A stretch of 64,000 nt of DNA from Herbiconiux flava. Its GTDB lineage: Bacteria > Actinomycetota > Actinomycetes > Actinomycetales > Microbacteriaceae. This document shows positions 58,253 to 64,000 of the stretch, one piece after another. Location of the stretch: contig NZ_JACCBM010000001.1 of the NCBI RefSeq assembly GCF_013409865.1, positions 558,001 to 622,000 of the forward strand. The letters are read 5' to 3'. Under the pieces are notes generated by a model. The model was not told the origin of the DNA. It did not search any database and saw only the letters and a list, made by a program, of their open reading frames with translations. Numbering within the stretch: the first letter of the stretch is position 1; every line of letters begins with the position of its first letter. Position numbers and translations under genes: made by a program.

Positions 58253-59167
58253 ATGACCGCCGTCCGCACCGGCGGGGCCCGGCCCCGCACCGATGCCCGC
58301 CCAGCCGTGACCCGCCGCCCGAGCGTCACGCGGCCCCGGGCCGCCTTCTGGCCCACCTTCGTGCTCCTGATCGGTGCCGCCTACTCGCTGCTGCCCGTGC
58401 TGTGGCTGTTCACGGCCGCCACGAAGAGCTCGGGTGAACTGTTCACGACGTTCTCGCTCTGGCCGAGTTTCACCGGCGGCTTCGCCGAGAACTTCCAGGC
58501 CCTGATCACCACCCGCGACGGGGCGTTCTGGCAGTGGTGCCTGAACAGTCTGATCTTCGCAGGAGGCGGGGCTCTGCTCGGCACGGCCGTCTCGGCGCTG
58601 GCCGGTTACGGTCTCGCGAAGTACCGGTTCCGGGGCAAGAAGCTCGTGTTCGACTTCCTGCTCATCGGTGTGCTCATCCCCGGTGTCATCCTCGCCATCC
58701 CCCAGTACCTGCTGCTGTCGACGATCGGCGTCGCGGGCAGCTACTGGTCGGTGCTGCTGCCGTGCATGATCAGCCCGTTCAGCATCTACCTCTGCCGCAT
58801 CTACGCCTCGGCCGTCGTGTCCGACGAGATGCTCGAGGCCGGACGGCTCGACGGCGCCGGCGAGTGGCGACTGTTCCGCTCGGTCGCCGTGTACCCGATG
58901 GTGCCCGGGCTGATCACCGTGTTCCTGCTCCAGTTCGTGGGCATCTGGAACAACTTCCTGCTGCCCTACATCATGCTGTCGCGCAGCGAGATGTACCCGC
59001 TCACCGTCGGCTTCTTCTCGCTGATGAGCCAGGGCAACGACCAGCCGAACACCTACAACGTCGTGATCATGGGCTGTCTCGTCTCGATCGTGCCGCTGAT
59101 CGCGCTGTTCCTGTTCCTGCAGCGGTACTGGCGGCTCGACCTCGTCAGCGGCTCGCTCAAGGGCTGA
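58253..59167 (+). CDS. sugar-type ABC transporter permease, MalG type (third operon)
   Basis: 304-residue permease. Six spans, EAA loop EMLEAGRLDGAGEWRLF and end FLQRYWRLDLVSGSLKG typical of MalG-like subunits. ATG 58253 has GGGGAGGA upstream. No ATPase gene follows; the next gene is a DapA-family enzyme. Confidence 0.92.
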   Translation: MTAVRTGGARPRTDARPAVTRRPSVTRPRAAFWPTFVLLIGAAYSLLPVLWLFTAATKSSGELFTTFSLWPSFTGGFAENFQALITTRDGAFWQWCLNSLIFAGGGALLGTAVSALAGYGLAKYRFRGKKLVFDFLLIGVLIPGVILAIPQYLLLSTIGVAGSYWSVLLPCMISPFSIYLCRIYASAVVSDEMLEAGRLDGAGEWRLFRSVAVYPMVPGLITVFLLQFVGIWNNFLLPYIMLSRSEMYPLTVGFFSLMSQGNDQPNTYNVVIMGCLVSIVPLIALFLFLQRYWRLDLVSGSLKG

Positions 59168-59215
59168 TCCGCCCTCCCCTCCTCGTACCCGTCCACCTCC
59201 ACCAGAAAGCGAACC

Positions 59216-60157
59216 ATGACCGACTCCCTGCCGAACGGCGCCTGGCCCGTGATGCTCACCCCCTTCAACGACGACCGCTCGATCGCCTGGGACGAGGTCG
59301 ACCAGCTCACCGACTGGCTGATCGACAACGGCTCGGCCGGCATCTTCACCGTCGCTCTCTCGGGCGAGATGTACGACCTCACCGAGGAGGAGCGGCTCGC
59401 CCTGGCCCGCCGCGTCGTCGCCCGCACAGCCGGCCGCGTGCCCGTGATCGCCTCGTCCGTGTCGTCGGGCGACGCGGCCGAGCAGGCGCGCTCGGCCGGC
59501 GCGATGGCGGCCACGGGGGTGGATGCGGTGGTTCTGATCTCCTCCCTCGTGGCGGGCCTCGCCGAGACCGACGCCGTCTGGAAGGAGCGCGTGCAGCGCA
59601 TCCTCGACGAGAACCCCGGTGTCGACTTCGGCATCTACGAGTGCCCACTGCCGTACAAGCGCCTGCCCTCGCTCGAGCTCGTGCGGTGGATGGCGGAGTC
59701 CGGGCGCTTCGTCTTCTACAAGGACACCAGCCACTCCGTCGACACCCTCCGCGCCCGGATCGACGTGATGAGGGGCACCCGGCTGAAGATGTACAACGCC
59801 CAGATCTCCTCGCTGACCGACTCGCTGCGGGCGGGCGGTGCCGGCCTGAGCGGGTACGCGGCGAACATCCACCCGGAGTCGGTGTCGTGGCTGTGCGAGC
59901 ACTTCGACGACGCGCCCGCCGACCAGGTGCTGACCGTGCAGCGGCTGCTCACCGTGGCCGAGCACGTGATCAACTCGCGCTACCCGAGCTCGGCGAAGTA
60001 CTACCTGAGCCACAGCTCGAAACTGCGCATCCGCCCGGTGAGCCGGTGGAAGCCCGAGGGCATCGGTGCGCACGAGGGGGCACCGCTGGTGGAGTTCGCG
60101 CGCTACTTCGACAGCCTCGGGCTGCCGAATGCGGCGCGGGTGGCCGGGGCGCGGTGA
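59216..60157 (+). CDS. DapA/dihydrodipicolinate synthase-family lyase
   Basis: 313-residue TIM-barrel class I aldolase/lyase. The Schiff-base lysine is Lys169 in VFYKDTSHS and the catalytic tyrosine Tyr141 in FGIYECPLPY. In true DapA the Tyr motif is usually YNVP; here YECP, and the operon context is sugar import, so it more likely splits or dehydrates a 2-oxo sugar acid than makes lysine precursors. The ATG at 59216 follows a purine-rich AGAAAG stretch. Its stop overlaps the next start. Confidence 0.85.
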   Translation: MTDSLPNGAWPVMLTPFNDDRSIAWDEVDQLTDWLIDNGSAGIFTVALSGEMYDLTEEERLALARRVVARTAGRVPVIASSVSSGDAAEQARSAGAMAATGVDAVVLISSLVAGLAETDAVWKERVQRILDENPGVDFGIYECPLPYKRLPSLELVRWMAESGRFVFYKDTSHSVDTLRARIDVMRGTRLKMYNAQISSLTDSLRAGGAGLSGYAANIHPESVSWLCEHFDDAPADQVLTVQRLLTVAEHVINSRYPSSAKYYLSHSSKLRIRPVSRWKPEGIGAHEGAPLVEFARYFDSLGLPNAARVAGAR

Positions 60158-61095
60158 GCGCGGCCGTCGTCGCCGCGTACTGCGCTCAACCCGCGGATGC
60201 CCGTGCCGACCACGGGCGGGCATCCGTGTTCGCGCGCCGACTGCTCGACGAGACCGGCGCGGCCGGCCTCGAGGTGCCGTGGGGAAGTGACTACATCGCC
60301 GACCCCGCGCGCCTCGAGGCGGAGCTCGGGCTGGCCGGGACGCATGTGCTCACGCTCGTGCCGGTGACGATGCAGCGCGGGGCGGGCTTCGGCGTCGCCT
60401 CGCTCGACCCGCGGTGCCGGGCGGCGGCGCTCACGCTGGCCCGAGACGCGCGGGACGCCGTCGAGCGGATCGTCAACCGGGGTGCAGCGGGCTCGGTCGC
60501 CGCGGTGCACCTGCCCTCGGCCCCGCGCACGGACCCGACACGACTGCCCGCGCATCATCTCGCCCTCGTCGAGTCGCTGAGCGAGATCGCGTCGTGGGAC
60601 TGGCACGGCGCGCGGGTGATGATCGAGCACTGCGACAGCAGCTCGGGCGCGCGCCCGCAGAAGGGCTTCCTGCCGCTGCCGCTCGAGCTCGCGGCACTGA
60701 CGACGGCGACCGGCCCGACGCCGTTGGGGATCGCGATCAACTGGGGGCGCTCGGCCATCGAGACGCAGAGGCCCGACGGCCCCCTGCTGCACCTCGCCGC
60801 GGCGGTCGCGTCGGGACTGCCCGTCGGCCTGGGCATCTCGGGCGCCGGCCCATCGGCCACCCCGCTCGGCGACGCCTGGTCGGACAGCCACCTCCCCGTG
60901 CTCTCCCCCGTCTCGGCCGCAGCGGGCTTCGGCGCGAGCCTGCTCACCCCCGCCCGCCTCGCCGCCTTCTGCGCCGCGGCCCCGCCCACCGCGCCCGTCA
61001 CCGTCAAGATCGCCGCCGCGACCGACCCGCTCGCCCTGGTCGCCGACTCCTTCGCGGCCGCCGAGCACGCCCGCACGGCTACCCTCGTCGCGTGA
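60154..61095 (+). CDS. DUF4862-family protein
   Basis: 313 residues. The order VVAAYCAQPA...AGLEVPWGSD...HVLTLVPVTMQR...GFGVASLDPRCRAAAL...HLPSAPR fits the DUF4862 family, a probable TIM-barrel protein of unknown role. Possible active-site residues are the Glu/His of VMIEHCDSS and the segment INWGRSAIE. GTG 60154 overlaps the DapA-family stop (GTGA), so both are made together and probably act on the same imported compound. Confidence 0.72.
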   Translation: MSAAVVAAYCAQPADARADHGRASVFARRLLDETGAAGLEVPWGSDYIADPARLEAELGLAGTHVLTLVPVTMQRGAGFGVASLDPRCRAAALTLARDARDAVERIVNRGAAGSVAAVHLPSAPRTDPTRLPAHHLALVESLSEIASWDWHGARVMIEHCDSSSGARPQKGFLPLPLELAALTTATGPTPLGIAINWGRSAIETQRPDGPLLHLAAAVASGLPVGLGISGAGPSATPLGDAWSDSHLPVLSPVSAAAGFGASLLTPARLAAFCAAAPPTAPVTVKIAAATDPLALVADSFAAAEHARTATLVA

Positions 61096-61182
61096 GGGGC
61101 TCGCTTCGGTTCGGTGCGGTTTCCGGACGGGGGTGGGCGGCGGGGGACGCGGCGGCGGGGCGCTTTCTGGCATGATCGCCGC

Positions 61183-61497
61183 ATGCTGATCTCGACGATG
61201 AACGATGTGCCCGGCCGCCAGATCACGGGCGTGCTGGGCGAGGTGACCGGGCTGACCGTGCGGTCGCGCAACGCGGGCGTGCAGTTCGGCGCCGGGCTGA
61301 AGGCGCTCGTGGGCGGCGAGCTCGCCGGACTGACGAAGCAGCTCATGCAGAGCCGCGAGGAGGCGAAGCAGCGCCTGATCGAGGCCGCCACCGCCCTCGG
61401 CGCCGACGCCGTGATCGCCATGCGCTTCGACGCGAGCGAGGTCGGGCAGAACGCGCAGGAGGTCGTGGCCTACGGCACGGCCGTCACGCTGGCCTGA
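61183..61497 (+). CDS. YbjQ/UPF0145-family protein
   Basis: 104-residue soluble protein. The start LISTMNDVPGRQITGVLGEVTGLTVRSRN and the end LGADAVIAMRFDASE are diagnostic of the YbjQ family (heavy-metal-binding-domain-like, pentameric in known structures); role unknown. ATG 61183 has CATGAT 6 bases upstream and no ribosome site. Confidence 0.85.
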   Translation: MLISTMNDVPGRQITGVLGEVTGLTVRSRNAGVQFGAGLKALVGGELAGLTKQLMQSREEAKQRLIEAATALGADAVIAMRFDASEVGQNAQEVVAYGTAVTLA

Positions 61498-61536
61498 TCC
61501 CGTCGTCGGGGCGGGGATCCGCTCACCTCGCCGAAC

Positions 61537-61542
61537 TAGGCT
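61537..61542 (+). promoter_or_regulatory. -10 box of a leaderless mRNA
   Basis: TAGGCT lies 6 bases before the GTG of the split-barrel protein gene, which has no ribosome site. Confidence 0.5.
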
Positions 61543-61548
61543 GACCGG

Positions 61549-61983
61549 GTGACCGCACCGCTGAACGCCGCCGCCCTCGAATTCGTGACCGTGCGCCACC
61601 TGGCGACCCTCACGACGCTGCTGCCCGACGGGTTCCCGCACGTGGTGCCCGTGGGCTTCACGTTCGAGCCGACGGCCGCGGTGGCGCCCGCACCGGGGGC
61701 CGAGGCGGCGGCGAGCATCGGCACCGTGCGCATCATCACGAACGGGCCGTCGCAGAAGGTGCTGAACGTGCGCCGTGACGGCCGGGCCAGCGTCTGCCAG
61801 GTCGACGGCGCCCGCTGGATCACCCTCGCCGGCACCGCCCGCATCCTCGACGAGCCCGACGCGGTGGCCGACGCCGTCGAGCGCTACGCCGGGCGCTACC
61901 GCCAGCCGCGCGAGAATCCGCAGCGCGTGGTCATCGCGATCGACGTCGAGCGTGTGATGCAGTCGGGGCTCCTGTCCGAATAG
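61549..61983 (+). CDS. pyridoxamine oxidase-like split-barrel (FMN/F420) protein
   Basis: 144 residues. The pattern LATLTTLLPDGFPHVVPVGFTF, then IITNGPSQKVLNVRRDGRASVCQVDGARWITLAGTARI fits the split-barrel flavin/F420 family related to Rv1155. It should bind FMN or F420 and reduce an unknown substrate. The loop at about 45-58 is Ala-rich and longer than usual. Confidence 0.8.
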   Translation: MTAPLNAAALEFVTVRHLATLTTLLPDGFPHVVPVGFTFEPTAAVAPAPGAEAAASIGTVRIITNGPSQKVLNVRRDGRASVCQVDGARWITLAGTARILDEPDAVADAVERYAGRYRQPRENPQRVVIAIDVERVMQSGLLSE

Positions 61984-62047
61984 CGCAGCGGATGCGCGCC
62001 GCGCCGCCTCGACCGACGAGCTCCTTCCCCCGGCGAGCGAGGGCGGC

Positions 62048-62053
62048 TACCGT
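62048..62053 (+). promoter_or_regulatory. -10 box of a leaderless mRNA
   Basis: TACCGT lies 6 bases before the GTG of the SGNH hydrolase gene, the same box and nearly the same spacing as at 44391. Confidence 0.5.
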
Positions 62054-62059
62054 GATGCC

Positions 62060-63340
62060 GTGCCCGAAACCCGAATCCGCCGCATCGTCGCGGCCCTTCT
62101 CGCCCTGCCCCTCATCGTCGGATCCCTGGCGCTCGGCGCGCAGGCGGCTTCGGCGGGCGACGCCGGCCGGGCATCCGTCGCCGACCCCGTGCAGTACGTG
62201 GCCCTCGGCGACTCGTACTCGGCGGGCTTCGGGCTCGAGCCGTTCAGCGACGAGCCGGCGGCCGGCTGCTACCAGGCCGTGGCCAACTACCCTCATCTCG
62301 TGGCCGATGCACTCGGGCTCGCGCTGACCGACCGCACGTGCAGCGGGGCGGTGACGGCGAACATCCGGGACACGCCGCAGACGACCATCACCGGCGCCGG
62401 TGTCGCGCCCGTGCAGTCGGATGCCCTCAGCGCCGACACCGACGTCGTCACCGTGACGATCGGCGGCAACGACCTCGGCTTCTCGACGGTCGCCACCTCG
62501 TGCCTCGCCCAGTCGGCGGAGGGGCCGCTGTTCGCCGTCGACCTGCCCAACTGCCGGGCGCTCTACGTGCAGGGCTCAGGCGAGTTCGAGGTGGACACGC
62601 TGAAGGCGAAACTCGACGACACCGTCGCGCCGGCGCTCGCCGAGACCTTCGCCCTGATCGCCGCGAAGGCGCCGAACGCGCGGGTCGTGGTGGTCGGGTA
62701 TCCGTCGATCGCGCCTGACGTGGAGAACGTGCCGGCGGGCGGATGCTTCACGCCGCTGGTCACCGGCGGGAGCACGTTCCCCTCGAACGCGTTCCCGTTC
62801 ACCGACGTCGACACCGGGTATCTGCACGAGACCGAGGCGCGGCTGGATGCGGCGATCCGCACGGCGGCCGAAGGAGCCGGGGCCACCTATGTCTCGACCC
62901 TGGCCGCGACCGAGAGCCACTCGGCCTGCTCGACGACCGACCCCTACATCAACGGGGTGACGCTGACGACCGGCACCGGAACGCCATCGGGCGTCGAGGG
63001 GCTGTCGGTGAAGCTCGGGGTGCTGCACCCGAATGCCGCCGGAGTCGGCTTCCTGGCGACGGAGGTGGGGGCGGCCGTCGCGGAGGCGATCGCGCCGACG
63101 GAGCCGTCGCCGTCGCCCACTCCCACGCCGGCTTCTCCGGCGCCGACCTCGCCCGCCGCCCCCTCCGCCCCGGCGCCTCCGGGCCCGGAGGCGGGCGCCG
63201 GCGCCGTGCCTCCCGCCCTCGCGGCGACGGGGAACGACCCTCTGCCGCTGCTGCTCGCCGCCCTCGCGGTGCTCGCCGCAGGCGCCCTCGCGGCAGCCGC
63301 CGCCACCCGTCGCCCCCGCCCCGCGCGTCCCCGCCCCTAG
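62060..63340 (+). CDS. secreted, wall-anchored SGNH-family lipase/esterase
   Basis: 426 residues. Signal peptide (about 1-32), then an SGNH hydrolase domain: block I ALGDSYSAGFG with the nucleophile Ser, block III TIGGNDLGFS with the oxyanion Asn, and block V HPNAAG with the catalytic His. Cysteines suggest disulfides outside the cell. A Pro/Ala/Ser-rich linker leads to LAATG, a membrane span and a basic tail RRPRPARPRP, a class E-type sortase signal. It probably cleaves esters of lipids or polysaccharides at the cell surface. Confidence 0.9.
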   Translation: MPETRIRRIVAALLALPLIVGSLALGAQAASAGDAGRASVADPVQYVALGDSYSAGFGLEPFSDEPAAGCYQAVANYPHLVADALGLALTDRTCSGAVTANIRDTPQTTITGAGVAPVQSDALSADTDVVTVTIGGNDLGFSTVATSCLAQSAEGPLFAVDLPNCRALYVQGSGEFEVDTLKAKLDDTVAPALAETFALIAAKAPNARVVVVGYPSIAPDVENVPAGGCFTPLVTGGSTFPSNAFPFTDVDTGYLHETEARLDAAIRTAAEGAGATYVSTLAATESHSACSTTDPYINGVTLTTGTGTPSGVEGLSVKLGVLHPNAAGVGFLATEVGAAVAEAIAPTEPSPSPTPTPASPAPTSPAAPSAPAPPGPEAGAGAVPPALAATGNDPLPLLLAALAVLAAGALAAAAATRRPRPARPRP

Positions 63341-63380
63341 CCCGCGCGTCCCGCCCCGAGCCCGGACCACGCCCGAGCCG

Positions 63381-63490
63381 AGTCGCCACAACGTGTGGCA
63401 ACTGGCTCCCACCTGACACAAGTTGCGGCAACTGGCTCCCACCTGACACAAGTTGCGGCAAGTCGCGGCGAGTTGCCGCAAGTTGTGGCA
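63381..63490. repeat. intergenic array of CACAAGTTG-type units
   Basis: Two perfect 30-bp tandem copies (63401-63430 and 63431-63460) with core GACACAAGTTGCGGCA are flanked by degenerate copies (63381-63400 and 63461-63490) in both orientations. Together they make several inverted repeats in the gap between the SGNH hydrolase gene and the regulator gene. The core matches the one in the molybdoenzyme gene. Confidence 0.8.
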
Positions 63491-63513
63491 GGAGGGTCGC
63501 GCGGCGGCCGGGC

Positions 63514-63993
63514 TCAGGCCCCTGCGACCCCTTCGAGGAGCCCGCGCACGCGGTGCGGCATCGCCTCCACGAGCGACAGCGCCGTGTTCGTGCGCATCAC
63601 CCCGTCGATGCGCAGCATCCGGCTGGTGAGGCTGTGCAGGTGCTGCGGGTCGCGCGCGACGACCTTCGCGAGCAGGTCGGCGTCGCCCGTGGTGGCGTGC
63701 ATCTCGACGATCTCGGGGATCTCCGCCAGGCTCGCCATCGCCGCACTGTCCGACGCCTGGCTGATCGCGATCCAGACGAAGGCCACCAGCGGGTAGCCGA
63801 GCGCCGCCGGCGCGACGCGCTTGCTGAAGGAGCCGAGAGCGCCGCTGTCCGCCATGCGTCGCAGCCGCGCGTGCACGGTGTTGCGCGCGACGCCGAGGGT
63901 CTGGGCGAGGTGGAGCACCGTCGCGTCCGGGTTCTCGTCGAGGGCGAGCAGGATGCGGGCGTCGAGATCGTCGAGCAGGTTCACGCTGGTCAT
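63514..63993 (-). CDS. Lrp/AsnC-family regulator
   Basis: 159 residues, full family length. Helix-turn-helix (about 10-50: ARILLALDENPDATVLHLAQTLGVARNTVHARLRRM) and a RAM effector domain with HATTGDADLLAKVVARD. No close relation to the regulator at 32764. The ATG at 63993 is 7 bases from the window edge, so its promoter and any divergent target gene are outside the window. Confidence 0.9.
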   Translation of the reverse strand: MTSVNLLDDLDARILLALDENPDATVLHLAQTLGVARNTVHARLRRMADSGALGSFSKRVAPAALGYPLVAFVWIAISQASDSAAMASLAEIPEIVEMHATTGDADLLAKVVARDPQHLHSLTSRMLRIDGVMRTNTALSLVEAMPHRVRGLLEGVAGA

Positions 63994-64000
63994 TCTGTCA

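Noticed and set aside
58118..60223. 701-codon minus-strand frame over the third importer
   Set aside because: Antisense shadow rich in Arg/His/Gly; the plus strand encodes recognised permease and lyase genes.
63401..63460. 30-bp repeat array as a CRISPR
   Set aside because: Only two head-to-tail copies, no spacers, flanked by inverted partial copies.

Overview
The window is high-GC DNA with dense, often overlapping genes, frequent GTG starts and many 6-7 nt gaps between a -10-like box and a start codon. The protein families (GTG/ATG-coupled CUT1 sugar transporters, LAxTG surface proteins, PepSY/two-component pair, DUF3054, YhgE/Pip, YbjQ and DUF4862 proteins) point to an actinobacterium, most likely Microbacteriaceae; that family-level placement is inference. 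I see no rRNA, tRNA, CRISPR array, insertion sequence or prophage. All base positions were worked out by hand.

Region 1 (1-24 kb) is a plant-polysaccharide island. A minus-strand operon (two sugar permeases, a binding lipoprotein, GH51 arabinofuranosidase, GH35 beta-galactosidase cut by the window edge) faces a LacI regulator. A second LacI regulator leads a plus-strand operon with another binding protein, two permeases, a GH1-type enzyme and a second GH51. At 19.8-23.9 kb lies a 1337-residue secreted, wall-anchored multidomain GH30 enzyme resembling endo-beta-1,6-galactanases. Near-identical tandem operators precede both the first operon and the GH30 gene, so they look like one regulon for type II arabinogalactan. 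Between them sit a CPBP-family membrane protease, a small membrane protein, and a PepSY protein with its response regulator and histidine kinase.

Region 2 (24-38.5 kb) starts with an arginase-like protein lacking one metal-binding motif, then a complete dipeptide/oligopeptide ABC importer (binding protein, two permeases, two ATPases) ending in an aminopeptidase P-like gene, with a divergent Lrp/AsnC regulator. A bifunctional proline dehydrogenase/P5C dehydrogenase (PutA) with a divergent LysR regulator follows. Together these could take up proline-containing peptides, release proline and oxidise it to glutamate.

Region 3 (38.5-54.6 kb) is a set of envelope and housekeeping genes: a TetR / ATPase-like protein without Walker motifs / YhgE-Pip operon with a palindromic operator, a sulfite-oxidase-type molybdoenzyme carrying an in-frame 30-bp repeat, DUF3054, a metallo-beta-lactamase-fold hydrolase, an EamA exporter, a SpoU methyltransferase, CorA and NRAMP metal transporters (the latter with an operator over its start codon), a lactonase-like beta-propeller protein and an ABC-F protein with a structured leader.

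Region 4 (54.6-61.1 kb) is a third LacI-controlled sugar-type importer linked to a DapA-family aldolase/lyase and a DUF4862 protein, with three copies of one operator; its substrate is unknown. None of the three sugar importers encodes its own ATPase, so they probably share one encoded elsewhere. The end of the window holds a YbjQ protein, an FMN/F420-type split-barrel protein, an LAATG-anchored SGNH hydrolase and an Lrp/AsnC regulator. Across the window the heptamer GCATCCG/CGGATGC is strongly over-represented.
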